Positions 44,583-53,067 are shown, counted from the first letter of the stretch. The stretch: 64,000 nt of DNA from Microbacterium sp. 5K110 (GCF_005774735.1 NZ_VBUM01000001.1:1-64000), one strand, 5' to 3'. The notes: generated from the sequence alone by a model not told the origin. Numbers and translations: made by a program.

Positions 44583-45266
44583 TCATTTCTGACGAGGGCT
44601 CCCGGCGAGCATCACCAGCGACGTGCGATTCTGGGCGCCCGTCCGCGCGAACGCCTGCGCCAGGTGGGTTCGCAGCGTCGGCAACGAGACCCCGAGACGG
44701 TCGCAGATCGCACGGTCGGTGAGCCCCTCGGCCAGGAGCGCCACGATCTGACGCTGCCGGGGAGTGAGCATGTCGCTCCCCGCCGGGACGTCGTCGTTCC
44801 ACAGGCGGTGGACGAGATCGCCCACGGCCTGCAGCTTGCGCACGTCGTCGGGTGTGAAGGCACCCGCACGCTGGGACCGCCACACCCGCAGGTCGATCGT
44901 GCCGACGGACGGGGTCGGTGCGAAGTAGTTCATTCCGTGGAACATGCCCGAACGGAACAGGAAGTCCCGCACGAACTCGTCGCGCGTGTCTCGTCGCGGA
45001 CTGATCGCCGACGCGCCGCGCGCGCGGAGGAACCGGGGCGTCATCGTGTCGACGTACCGATACCGGGTGTCGTACGCGCGCAGCTGATCGTCGGCGAAGT
45101 GGACCCCCACCGGGTCGGCGTAGGGGCCCGACGGCGTCCAGCGGTACGACACGAACGCGTCCGCATTCACCGCGCGCAGGAGCTGCCGCCCCAGACGCGC
45201 ACGGCGGTCCGGAAGCGGTGCGTCGGCGGTGAGCGTCTCCATGATCTTCCACGAGACACGCGCCAT
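44583..45266 (-). CDS. LuxR family transcriptional regulator
   Basis: A 227-residue protein with a C-terminal LuxR helix-turn-helix (LTPRQRQIVALLAEGLTDRAICDRLGVSLPTLRTHLAQAFARTG, about 160-215). The N-terminal 140 residues match no named sensor domain by eye; a GAF/PAS-like fold is possible. GAGGAGG upstream of the ATG at 45266. Located inside the catabolic cluster between the decarboxylase and transporter genes, so it probably controls the cluster with the divergent LysR. Confidence 0.87.
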   Translation of the reverse strand: MARVSWKIMETLTADAPLPDRRARLGRQLLRAVNADAFVSYRWTPSGPYADPVGVHFADDQLRAYDTRYRYVDTMTPRFLRARGASAISPRRDTRDEFVRDFLFRSGMFHGMNYFAPTPSVGTIDLRVWRSQRAGAFTPDDVRKLQAVGDLVHRLWNDDVPAGSDMLTPRQRQIVALLAEGLTDRAICDRLGVSLPTLRTHLAQAFARTGAQNRTSLVMLAGSPRQK

Positions 45267-45324
45267 GTGATCCTCCTCGCGCTCCGTTGCGCTGACGATA
45301 ACCCGGCCGATCGCTCCCTGTGTT

Positions 45325-46914
45325 TCAGCGTTGCGACTGCTGTGTGACGACGACGAGTCGCGGACCGGTCGCGCTCGCCGCCTGGCGGACGACCTCTTCG
45401 AGATCATCGAGTCCGTCGACCCGCCGACTGTCGATACCGTACCCCCGCGCGAGAGCCACGGGGTCGAGGCCGGGCAGATCGAGATACCCGCCGTCGGGGA
45501 CGTCCATGAACCGCGAGAACCGCTGCAGGGCGCCGTACTCCTGGTTCTGGCAGATCACGAAGGTGACGGGGATGCCATATCTCGCCGCCGTCCACAGCGC
45601 CGACGGCGTGTACTGCATCGCGCCGTCGCCGATCAGGGCGATCACCGGGCGTTCGCGGTCGGCCAGCTGAACGCCGACGGCGGCGGGGAGCCCCCAGCCG
45701 AGCCCGCCGTTGGCGGGGAAGTAGTAGGACTGGGCCCGCTCGAACGTGAGCCTCGCCCACAGCGCGTCGGCGGAGGTCCACTCCAGCACGACCACGGCGT
45801 CATCGGGCTTCGCGCGGTCGACGGCGTCGAGGATCGCCGGGGCCGAGTGCGCACCGTTCGACTCCGGCGGCGCCGGGTCGAACACGAGAGCCTCTCCGGG
45901 CGCCGACGCGCGCCGTCCGACCCGAGCGCTCACCCGCGCCGCGGCGTCGACCGGATCGCCCACTGCCAGCTCTCCCATGGCCGCTCGCGCCGCCTCAGCG
46001 GGGTCGGAGGTGACGCCGATCAGCCGCGCCCCTGCGGCGAGCGGCGCCCCCTCGACGAACTGGTGGTAGCGGAAGACCGCGGCGCCGAGGGTGAGCACGA
46101 GGTCGTGTGCGGCGAGCGTCTCGGCCACGGCTCCCAACCCCGTGGGCAGGATGCCGCGGAAGTGGGGATGCCGCGTGGGGAACGGCGCACGGGAGGGGCT
46201 CGGCGCCACCCACACGGGTAGCCCCGCACGCTCGCTGAGCGCTCGGGTGGCAGCCCACCCGGCTTCGGTGTCCACTCCGGGGCCGAGGACCAGGACGGGG
46301 GAGCGGGCGCCGTCCAGGGCCGCGGCGATCTCGTCGACGGCGGCGTCGGCGACGACCGGCGCCCCAGCGACGCGCCGCGTCGACAGCGGCGCCGCCTCGG
46401 CGGCATCCATCGGTCGCGCCCAGTCATCCAGCGGCACGGACACGAGGACCGGCCCCGTCGGCGCCGACTGCGCCAGCAGCGCCGCCTGCGAGACGGCGAG
46501 CGGGACGTCGTCAGGGCGCAGCGGCTCGGTCGCCCATTTCACCAGCGGGTCGGCGAGCCGTGTCGCGTCGACGTTGGTGAGCATGGCGTTCAGCGGCACG
46601 TAGCGCCGGCTCTGCTGCCCCGCGATCACCAGGAGCGGCACGTGTGCCGCCGCACTGTTGGTGAGGTTCCCCATCGCGTTGCCTGTCCCCGACGAGGAGT
46701 GCAGGTTCACCACCCCAAGGGTGCCGGAGGCCTGCGCGAAACCGTCGGCCATCGCGATCGCCGCGCCCTCCTGCAGCGCGAGGACGTATTCGATGTCATC
46801 GGGAAGGTGCTTCAGCATCGTCAGCTCGTTCGAGCCGGGGTTGCCGAAGATGCGCGTGACTCCGCGGGCGCGCAGCACGTCGTAGAACGCCTGGGCGACG
46901 TCGATGGCAGGCAT
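45325..46914 (-). CDS. mdlC: Benzoylformate decarboxylase (ThDP-dependent)
   Basis: Decarboxylates benzoylformate to benzaldehyde. The 529-residue ThDP enzyme keeps all residues that define the Pseudomonas enzyme: Ser in FGNPGSNEL, Glu in ALQEGAAIA, His in NLHSSSGTGNAMG and His in VFRYHQF. The ThDP-Mg site is IGDGAMQYTPSALWTAARYG...VICQNQEYGAL; the usual Asn-Asn pair is Gln-Asn, with the metal-binding Asn kept. Similarity extends through TRHPHFRG and PANGGLGWGLPAAVGVQLA. Preceded by the aldehyde dehydrogenase gene, 17 nt away. Aromatic 2-keto acids in general are possible substrates. Confidence 0.92.
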   Translation of the reverse strand: MPAIDVAQAFYDVLRARGVTRIFGNPGSNELTMLKHLPDDIEYVLALQEGAAIAMADGFAQASGTLGVVNLHSSSGTGNAMGNLTNSAAAHVPLLVIAGQQSRRYVPLNAMLTNVDATRLADPLVKWATEPLRPDDVPLAVSQAALLAQSAPTGPVLVSVPLDDWARPMDAAEAAPLSTRRVAGAPVVADAAVDEIAAALDGARSPVLVLGPGVDTEAGWAATRALSERAGLPVWVAPSPSRAPFPTRHPHFRGILPTGLGAVAETLAAHDLVLTLGAAVFRYHQFVEGAPLAAGARLIGVTSDPAEAARAAMGELAVGDPVDAAARVSARVGRRASAPGEALVFDPAPPESNGAHSAPAILDAVDRAKPDDAVVVLEWTSADALWARLTFERAQSYYFPANGGLGWGLPAAVGVQLADRERPVIALIGDGAMQYTPSALWTAARYGIPVTFVICQNQEYGALQRFSRFMDVPDGGYLDLPGLDPVALARGYGIDSRRVDGLDDLEEVVRQAASATGPRLVVVTQQSQR

Positions 46915-46931
46915 GGGATCCTCTCGGCGGT

Positions 46932-48386
46932 TCAGAACGGGTAGGTGGCGACGTCCGCCTGCATCGTGACCCATTGGGTCTCGGTGAAGGCCTCGATGTT
47001 CGCCTCGTGGCCGCCGAAGCGCGCACCGGTGCCCGAGGCCCCGACGCCACCGAACGGCGCCTGCGACTCGTCGTCGACGGTCTGGTCGTTGATGTGCAGG
47101 ATGCCACTGGGGAGGCGGTCGGCCAGTTCGTAGGCGCGGAACGCGTCCTTGGCGAGGATGCCGAGGGAGAGTCCGTAGTCGCTGGCGTTGACCAGCTCGA
47201 CGAGCTCGTCGATCGAGCCGAAGCGCGTCACGGGGGCGACGGGACCGAAGATCTCCCGCTGGAAAGCGGCGTGGTCGGCCGTCACGTCCGCGAGGACGGT
47301 CGCCTCGTAGAACAGGCGGTCGTAGGACCCTCCGGCGGTGACGCGTGCGCCCGCGTCGACGCTCTCCCGCACGATCGCGTCGATCTTGTCGCGCTGACGC
47401 TCGTCGATGATGGGGCCGAGCGGCGCCCCGGTCGCGGGGTCGCCGGCCGGCAGCGCGGCCGCCTTGGCGCTCAGTGCTGCGACGTAGTCGTCGTAGATGC
47501 TCTCGTGCACGATGTGTCGTCCGGTGGTCATGCAGATCTGCCCCTGGTGCAGGAACGACCCCCACGCGCCGGCCGACGCGGCCGCGGCCACGTCGACGTC
47601 GCCGAGCACGACGAGGGCGTTGTTTCCCCCGAGCTCGAGGTGCGCACGCTTGAGCAGCTGTCCCGCGCGGGCTCCGATCACACGGCCCGCCTCGGTGGAT
47701 CCGGTGAAGGAGATCACGGGCACGGCGGGGTGGTCCACGAGCGCGGAGCCCACCTCCACGCCCCCGGGGAGGACCGAGAAGACGCCGGCGGGGACCCCCG
47801 CCGCCTCCAGCACCGCGGCGAAGAACAGCCCGCCGCTCACGCTCGTGCGCGGATCGGGCTTGAGCACGACGGCATTGCCGAGGGCGAGGGCGGGAGCGAT
47901 CGATCGGGCCGACAGGATGCCGGGGAAGTTGAAGGGCGAGATCACCCCGACGACGCCGACCGGGCGGCGTCGCGCCAGGCTGAGGCGGGGGCGTGCCGAA
48001 CGCAAGAGCTGCCCGTACGGCATGAGGGCCGTCGCGGCGGCGAGGTGGAACTCGTTCGCGACGAGCCCGGCTTCGAAGTGCGCCTTTCCCTGCGTCGAGC
48101 CCGCCTCCTCGCTCAGCCAATGAGCGAGCGTGTCGGTGTTCTCTTCGAGGAGGGCCGCCGCACGTCGCAGCACCGCGGCGCGCTCTTCCGCGGGGAGGGC
48201 GGCCCACGGGCCCTGGGCGCGGCGCGCGGACTCGACGGTGCGGGAGAGGTCGTCGGCGGTGGCGATCGCGACGCGCGCGATCTCTCCACCGGTGGAGGGG
48301 GAGACCACCGCCGCCGTCTCGGGGGTCGAGACCCACGATCCGTCGAAGTAGCGGCCATCCCAGGTCTGCGGGTCGAAGAACGTCAT
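46932..48386 (-). CDS. Benzaldehyde dehydrogenase (NAD(P)+)
   Basis: A 484-residue aldehyde dehydrogenase. Cofactor/active-site motifs: GVVGVISPFNFPG, FTGSTEAGRVIG, catalytic Glu in LELGGNNALVVL and catalytic Cys in LHQGQICMTTGR. This profile resembles benzaldehyde/vanillin dehydrogenases (XylC/MdlD type). It would oxidise the benzaldehyde released by the adjacent decarboxylase to benzoate. Start ATG 3 nt after the LDH/MDH-type gene, so translationally coupled. Confidence 0.9.
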   Translation of the reverse strand: MTFFDPQTWDGRYFDGSWVSTPETAAVVSPSTGGEIARVAIATADDLSRTVESARRAQGPWAALPAEERAAVLRRAAALLEENTDTLAHWLSEEAGSTQGKAHFEAGLVANEFHLAAATALMPYGQLLRSARPRLSLARRRPVGVVGVISPFNFPGILSARSIAPALALGNAVVLKPDPRTSVSGGLFFAAVLEAAGVPAGVFSVLPGGVEVGSALVDHPAVPVISFTGSTEAGRVIGARAGQLLKRAHLELGGNNALVVLGDVDVAAAASAGAWGSFLHQGQICMTTGRHIVHESIYDDYVAALSAKAAALPAGDPATGAPLGPIIDERQRDKIDAIVRESVDAGARVTAGGSYDRLFYEATVLADVTADHAAFQREIFGPVAPVTRFGSIDELVELVNASDYGLSLGILAKDAFRAYELADRLPSGILHINDQTVDDESQAPFGGVGASGTGARFGGHEANIEAFTETQWVTMQADVATYPF

Positions 48387-48389
48387 CGG

Positions 48390-49358
48390 TCAGTCCCTTC
48401 CTGCGCCGGAGCGCGTGAGTGTGCTCGCGCGGCGCGCCTTCTCGGCGATCGTTGCGGAGGCGAAGTCGACGGCCGAACGTTCGGCGTCGTCGAGGTAGTC
48501 GAGCGGGATCGGGACCACGCCGCCCTCACGGACCACGGCCCGGAGCGTCACGTGCGCGCCGGAGCCGTCGGCATCCGTTCGCCACACTGCCACGGGCATC
48601 GGCTCGTCGGCGGCGAGCCCCGCGATCGTTCGTGCGGAGCCGAGAGGTGTCGTCCACCCCGAGCTGCGGCCGGGGCGGAGGTCCGACCAGCGGCGGAACC
48701 ATCCACGCGCGTCGGCGTCGATGCGCGCCCGCTCGTCGGTCGTGAGCGCGCGCGGGGCGCCGTCGAGACGGATGCCGCTCCACACCGGAACCTGTCCGTC
48801 GCCGTGCTCGCCGACGACGAGCGCATCGACGCGGGCGGGCGATACACCCAGCTCTCGCGCGACGGCGGCGGTGAAGCGGATGCTGTCATTCAGGCAGTAG
48901 CCGAAGATGCGCGCGGGGTCGATCGCGCCCTCGTGCGCGAGGCAGGTCGCGAGCACGTCGGCGGGGTTGGTGAGCACGAAGACGAGCCCGGCATCGCCCG
49001 CGAGGTGCGTGATGGCCGGGAGCAGGGCACGCATCACGCCGAGGTTGCCCTCGAGGAACGCCTCGCGACTGCCGTCGGGCGTCTCGGGGAGCGAGGCGGC
49101 GAACACGACGAGGTCGACCGGGGGGTGCGTCTCGACATCGGCGAGATCGCCCGCGGTGAGGCGCGTGCGTGTGCGCCCCGCGACGATCTGCGCTTCGCGC
49201 ATGTCGATCGCGTGGGCCGCCAGCACGTTGTGCTTCAGATCGAACAGCACGACCTCATCGACCGTGTCGGCGAGCGAAAGCTGATGGGCCAGTCCCGAAC
49301 CGGTCAGGCCCGAGGCCCCCAGGATCGCGACCCGGCGAGGGGTCCAGTGCTGCTCCAT
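48390..49358 (-). CDS. LDH/MDH superfamily 2-hydroxyacid dehydrogenase (possible mandelate dehydrogenase)
   Basis: A 322-residue NAD-dependent L-2-hydroxyacid dehydrogenase. Rossmann motif GASGLTGSGLAHQL, NAD-ribose Asp in VVLFDLKHN, VLTNPADVL, and the catalytic His in VVGEHGDGQVPVWSG with the active-loop Arg of DGSREAFLEGN. The specificity position before that Arg is neither the Gln of lactate nor the Arg of malate dehydrogenases, so the substrate is atypical. First gene of the cluster: I infer oxidation of L-mandelate or an analogue to the 2-keto acid used by the decarboxylase. GAAGGA upstream of the ATG. Confidence 0.85.
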   Translation of the reverse strand: MEQHWTPRRVAILGASGLTGSGLAHQLSLADTVDEVVLFDLKHNVLAAHAIDMREAQIVAGRTRTRLTAGDLADVETHPPVDLVVFAASLPETPDGSREAFLEGNLGVMRALLPAITHLAGDAGLVFVLTNPADVLATCLAHEGAIDPARIFGYCLNDSIRFTAAVARELGVSPARVDALVVGEHGDGQVPVWSGIRLDGAPRALTTDERARIDADARGWFRRWSDLRPGRSSGWTTPLGSARTIAGLAADEPMPVAVWRTDADGSGAHVTLRAVVREGGVVPIPLDYLDDAERSAVDFASATIAEKARRASTLTRSGAGRD

Positions 49359-49446
49359 TGCTCACGTCCTTCCGCGCCGTCCCTGGCGCTCGTTCCATTC
49401 AAGGCGCCGATACACCCCACGTCCAGACGAGGGTTCGCATGATCCG

Positions 49447-49463
49447 CATAGAATCCCTCTATG
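49447..49463. promoter_or_regulatory. LysR-type regulator binding site
   Basis: CATAGAATCCCTCTATG is a perfect 6-bp inverted repeat with a 5-nt spacer and contains the T-N11-A pattern of LysR-family sites. It lies in the 136-nt gap, 32 nt before lysR and 88 nt before the dehydrogenase gene. A second dyad, GGAGC-N6-GCTCC (49463-49478), overlaps its end. Confidence 0.72.
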
Positions 49464-49494
49464 GAGCGCGGTTGCTCCGCGAGAGGACTCCGCC

Positions 49495-50424
49495 ATGGCA
49501 TCCGTCGATCTCGACCTGCTGCGCACTTTCGTCGCCATCTACGAACGGCGCAGTCTCACGCTCGCGGCCGGCGTGCTCAACGTCACCCAGCCCTCGGTGA
49601 GCTACGCGCTCGGGCGTCTGCGTCGCGACCTCGGCGATGCCCTGTTCGTGCGGTCGTCGGCCGGAATGGAACCCACCGCCCGCGCCGAACAGCTGTACGC
49701 CGTCGCCCGCCCCGCCATCGACGGCATCGACGACGTGGTCGCCGGCCGAGACTTCGATCCCGCCACCGCCCGCACACGCTTCCGCGTCGCGCTGACCGAC
49801 ATGGGTGAATTCGCCTACCTCCCCGTGCTCATGGAGCGACTCGCGCGCGACGCCCCGGGGGTGAGCCTCGACGTCGTCCCGGTCGATGTCGACGCGGTCG
49901 ATCGGTGGATCGCCAGCGGAGAAGTGGATGCCGCCGTCAGCAGCGCCGCGCCGACGGGACGCACCGCGACCGTGGAACTCTTCGCCGAGACCTACGTCTG
50001 CGTCGCGCAGTGGCCCGAGTCGCTGCGGGGCGTCCCGCTCGCGGCGGAGGACCTGTCACCGCTCCGGCTGGCACTGATAGACACCTCGGCGGGCCACGAT
50101 CGCGTGGGGCGAGCCCTCGATGATGCAGGTGTCACCCCCGCGTCCGTCCTGCGGGTGCACCACTTTTCCACGCTCCCCGAGACGCTGCTGCGGTCCAAGG
50201 GCGCGGCGATCGTCCCGAGGCGAGTGGCCGCTCTCTTCTCGGCGCGATGGCCGCTGTCCGCACGCCCCCTTGGTGACCTCGTCGAGGGCTTCCACGTGCG
50301 CCTCTTCGCCAACCCGGCGCTGCACCCCACGGGCGCACGCCGGTGGTTCCTCGCCGAGCTCGAGGCGGCCATCCGCTCCTTCGCCGACGGCGACGACCCC
50401 GGCAGCGACGTCCTCATCGGGTGA
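49495..50424 (+). CDS. LysR family transcriptional regulator
   Basis: A 309-residue LysR protein with the winged-helix (LDLLRTFVAIYERRSLTLAAGVLNVTQPSVSYALGRLRRDLGDALFVR, residues 5-53) and a periplasmic-binding-protein-like sensor domain from about 90. Divergent from the six-gene catabolic cluster and separated from it by a T-N11-A inverted repeat, so it is probably the pathway-specific activator; inducer likely the 2-hydroxy acid or 2-keto acid. ATG with AGAGGA upstream. Confidence 0.92.
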   Translation: MASVDLDLLRTFVAIYERRSLTLAAGVLNVTQPSVSYALGRLRRDLGDALFVRSSAGMEPTARAEQLYAVARPAIDGIDDVVAGRDFDPATARTRFRVALTDMGEFAYLPVLMERLARDAPGVSLDVVPVDVDAVDRWIASGEVDAAVSSAAPTGRTATVELFAETYVCVAQWPESLRGVPLAAEDLSPLRLALIDTSAGHDRVGRALDDAGVTPASVLRVHHFSTLPETLLRSKGAAIVPRRVAALFSARWPLSARPLGDLVEGFHVRLFANPALHPTGARRWFLAELEAAIRSFADGDDPGSDVLIG

Positions 50425-50467
50425 GAACCGGAGCCCCGCGGTCATCGCGCGTTCGGGGCGCGAGCCG

Positions 50468-50500
50468 CCGTTCGGGGCGCAGGAGTCGCGCCCCGAACGG
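50468..50500. terminator. Terminator between lysR and the CNNM gene
   Basis: CCGTTCGGGGCGC (50468-50480) pairs perfectly with GCGCCCCGAACGG (50488-50500), 13 bp with a 7-nt loop, between convergent genes. An extra GTTCGGGGCGC copy at 50451-50461 upstream could form an alternative stem. Confidence 0.7.
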
Positions 50501-50520
50501 AAGTACACGGCCCGAAGGAA

Positions 50521-51543
50521 TCAGCTCGCCGCGTCGGCGAGCTCGCCCGGGCCCGGCAGGATCTGCTTCAGCAGGTCGTCGAGCGTCACGACGCCGACCA
50601 GGTGCGCTCCGTCGACCACCGTGGCCAGCTGCACGCGGCGGCGGCGCATCCGGGCGAGGGCGTCGTAGGCCGAGTCGCCCGGAGCGAGCACGAGCGGGTC
50701 CCGCGCGATCTCGCGCGCCGGGGTCGACGGATCGACCTCGAGGGTGTCGCGCACGTGCGCCACACGCGATGTCGGGCCCGTGCCCACGAGGACCCGCAAG
50801 TGCGTCGACGACGCGGCCACGGCCTGCACGTCGGCCGCGGTGGCGTCCTCGGGCACCGAGGTGGGGGTCCGGTCGCCGCGCACGATCTCGCCGACCGTCA
50901 GCGTGCTCAGCTCGATCGCCTGCGCGATCGGAGCCGAGTACTGCTCGTCGAGGGTTCCGGCACGGCGCGAGTGCGCGACCAGCTCACGGATGGTGTCGGC
51001 GTCCTGACCACCGGCGGCGGCCTTCTCCACCGGCTCGACGCCCGACGCCCGCACGAGGCGGTTCGCGATGCGATTGATCCACAGCAGGAAGGGCCGCAGC
51101 GGCCACGTCAGTGCCCGGGCCAGGATGCCGGTCGCCTTCGCCGCGGTCTCGGGGTGCGCGATCGCCCACGACTTGGGGGCCATCTCTCCGATCACCAGGT
51201 GCAGGAACGTCACCACGATGAGCGCGAGCATGAACGCGATGACGTCCGCGAGGACATAGGGGAGTCCCCACGTCTCGAACACGGGAGCGAGCGCGTAGTC
51301 GATCGCCGGCTTCGTGATGGCACCGAGCAGGAAGGTGCACGCCGTGATGCCCAGCTGGGCGAACGCGAGCATGACGGTCAGCTCGTTGACGCCGCGCAGT
51401 GCGGCCCGAGCGGAAGCGCTCGTCGCGGCCTCCTCCTCGAGCCGGTGCCGTCGCGCGGCGAGGAGGGCGAACTCGACGATGACGAAGAAGGCGCTCGCGA
51501 CGATGAGCGCGGCCGTGATCAGCGTGACGACCCACCAGCTCAT
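50521..51543 (-). CDS. CNNM-family membrane transporter, short paralogue
   Basis: A 340-residue protein with an N-terminal DUF21 membrane domain (four helices; LGITACTFLLGAITKPAIDYAL, LHLVIGEMAPKSWAIAHP) and CBS domains (about 205-325). Unlike its upstream neighbour it lacks the C-terminal transporter-associated domain and stops soon after the second CBS (DDLLKQILPG). A role in Mg2+ or Co2+ transport is inferred from the family. The start overlaps the stop of the longer paralogue (ATGA), so the two may form a heteromer. Confidence 0.88.
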   Translation of the reverse strand: MSWWVVTLITAALIVASAFFVIVEFALLAARRHRLEEEAATSASARAALRGVNELTVMLAFAQLGITACTFLLGAITKPAIDYALAPVFETWGLPYVLADVIAFMLALIVVTFLHLVIGEMAPKSWAIAHPETAAKATGILARALTWPLRPFLLWINRIANRLVRASGVEPVEKAAAGGQDADTIRELVAHSRRAGTLDEQYSAPIAQAIELSTLTVGEIVRGDRTPTSVPEDATAADVQAVAASSTHLRVLVGTGPTSRVAHVRDTLEVDPSTPAREIARDPLVLAPGDSAYDALARMRRRRVQLATVVDGAHLVGVVTLDDLLKQILPGPGELADAAS

Positions 51544-52943
51544 CGGGTCACCTCCTCGTCCACCGCATCCACCGGTGAGGCCGGCTCGGCATCCCGGTCG
51601 ACCTCGTGCAGACGCACGACGAGTTGCGAGGGCACGTGCCGGTCGATCTCGGTCACTTCGACCTCGAGCCAGCGCTCGAAGTGGAGACCCTGGACGACCT
51701 CGCCGGCCCGCTCGGGCACGTCGATGCGGACGATGTCGCCAACCGCGGGCAGGTCGCCGCGGGCGTCGATGACAAGACCGGCGGCGGTCTCGATGTCGGA
51801 GGTCGCCAGGTCGTGGCCGATGAGGCGTTCGAGTTCATCGAGGTGCAGGTCGCCGGGGAGCGTCCACGCCGCATCGCCCACCGCGGCGACTTCGTCGACC
51901 TCGGTGTCGTGTTCGTCCGAGAGCTCGCCGATGACCTCTTCGGTGAGGTCTTCGATGGTCAGGATGCCGTCGAAGTTGCCGTACTCGTCGACCACGCACG
52001 CCAGTTCGTTGCGGCTGTGCCGCATGCGGTCGAGCGCGACGGGCAGGAGCATCGAGGTCGGCAGGACCACGGCGGGGCGCATCACCGATGAGACGGGCGC
52101 GTCCGGATGCGGCTGCTCGCGCAGCACGTCGATGAGCTCGACGACGCCGACGGGGGAGTCCTCTTCCCCGATCACCGGGTACCGCGTGTGGCCGGTCGCC
52201 ATAAGCGCACGCACCTCGCCGACGGTCGTGTCCGGTCGCACCGAGCCGACCTGCGAGCGGGGGATCATGGCGTGCTCGACGTCGCGCTGCGGGAAATCGA
52301 GGATGCGGTCGATGATCATCGAGAGGTCGTCAGGCAGATCGCCGCTGGCGCGGGATTCCTCGACGATCGCCTCGAGATCGCGCGCGGTCGCGCTCTCGTC
52401 GACGTCCTCGAGCGGCTCGATGCGTACGAGACGCAGGAGTGCGTTCGCGGCGACGTCGAACACCGTGATGAGCCAGCCGAACGCGAGCAGGTAGATCCGC
52501 GTGGGAACGGCAAGTGCTCGGGCGAGCGGCTCGGGGTTCGCGATGGCCAGGTTCTTCGGGTACAGCTCGCCGAAGATCATCGTCACGATCGTGGCGAGCA
52601 GCAGCGCACCGACGGTACCGATGACGATGGAAACCGCCGGATCGACCCCGACACCGCCGAGCAGCGTGCCGATCGACGCGCCGATCAAGGGCTCCGCGAC
52701 GTAGCCGATCAGCAGGCCGGTCACGGTGATGCCCAGCTGGGCTCCCGAGAGCATGAACGACGTGCGCTGCGTGATCGCGAGCACGCGTTTGGCCTGCGCA
52801 TCGCCCTTCTCGGCGCGGGCCGACAGCTTCGCCCGGTCGACGGACATGTACGCGAACTCCTGGGCGACGAAGAAGCCGCAGGCCGCGATGATCGCCAGCG
52901 TGATGACCACACCCAGCAACAGCGTCAGGACCGCTGTCAGCAT
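51540..52943 (-). CDS. CNNM-family membrane transporter, long paralogue
   Basis: A 467-residue protein with DUF21 (helices within residues 1-145; QLGITVTGLLIGYVAEPLIG and MIFGELYPKNLAIANPEP), two CBS domains (MIPRSQVGSVRPDTTVGEV; SSVMRPAVVLPTSMLL, about 215-340) and the C-terminal transporter-associated (CorC/HlyC) domain from about 360. First gene of a two-gene unit, preceded by a leader of about 110 nt with several hairpins. Confidence 0.9.
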   Translation of the reverse strand: MLTAVLTLLLGVVITLAIIAACGFFVAQEFAYMSVDRAKLSARAEKGDAQAKRVLAITQRTSFMLSGAQLGITVTGLLIGYVAEPLIGASIGTLLGGVGVDPAVSIVIGTVGALLLATIVTMIFGELYPKNLAIANPEPLARALAVPTRIYLLAFGWLITVFDVAANALLRLVRIEPLEDVDESATARDLEAIVEESRASGDLPDDLSMIIDRILDFPQRDVEHAMIPRSQVGSVRPDTTVGEVRALMATGHTRYPVIGEEDSPVGVVELIDVLREQPHPDAPVSSVMRPAVVLPTSMLLPVALDRMRHSRNELACVVDEYGNFDGILTIEDLTEEVIGELSDEHDTEVDEVAAVGDAAWTLPGDLHLDELERLIGHDLATSDIETAAGLVIDARGDLPAVGDIVRIDVPERAGEVVQGLHFERWLEVEVTEIDRHVPSQLVVRLHEVDRDAEPASPVDAVDEEVTR

Positions 52944-53067
52944 CCGATTTCACCCCCTCTCGAAACGAGGGGGCTCGAAGATCGGCCCTCCTGGTCGGTA
53001 GAGGTTCGGTGAGGGCTCACGGGTGTTCTCTCTCGTGGGTCGTCAGAGTGGTTCGACAGAGATTATC
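52944..53067 (-). promoter_or_regulatory. Structured leader and promoter of the CNNM pair
   Basis: On the minus strand GATAAT (53062-53067) is a good -10, giving a leader of about 110 nt. It contains a GTGAG...CTCAC stem near 53008-53019, a CACG...CGTG pair, and a 7-bp CCCCCTC/GAGGGGG hairpin (52953-52973) ending 9 nt before the ATG, which may hide the ribosome-binding site. No known riboswitch consensus was recognised. The rest of the 266-nt gap, up to 53209, holds the DUF7882-type gene's promoter; its elements are unclear. Confidence 0.45.

Noticed and set aside
45325..46914. Assignment of the ThDP enzyme as acetolactate synthase or oxalyl-CoA decarboxylase
   Set aside because: The Ser, two His and Glu diagnostic of benzoylformate decarboxylase are all in place, and similarity to that enzyme runs through the whole length.
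52944..53067. M-box or yybP-ykoY riboswitch before the CNNM genes
   Set aside because: I could not find the conserved core of either class; the leader is reported only as structured.
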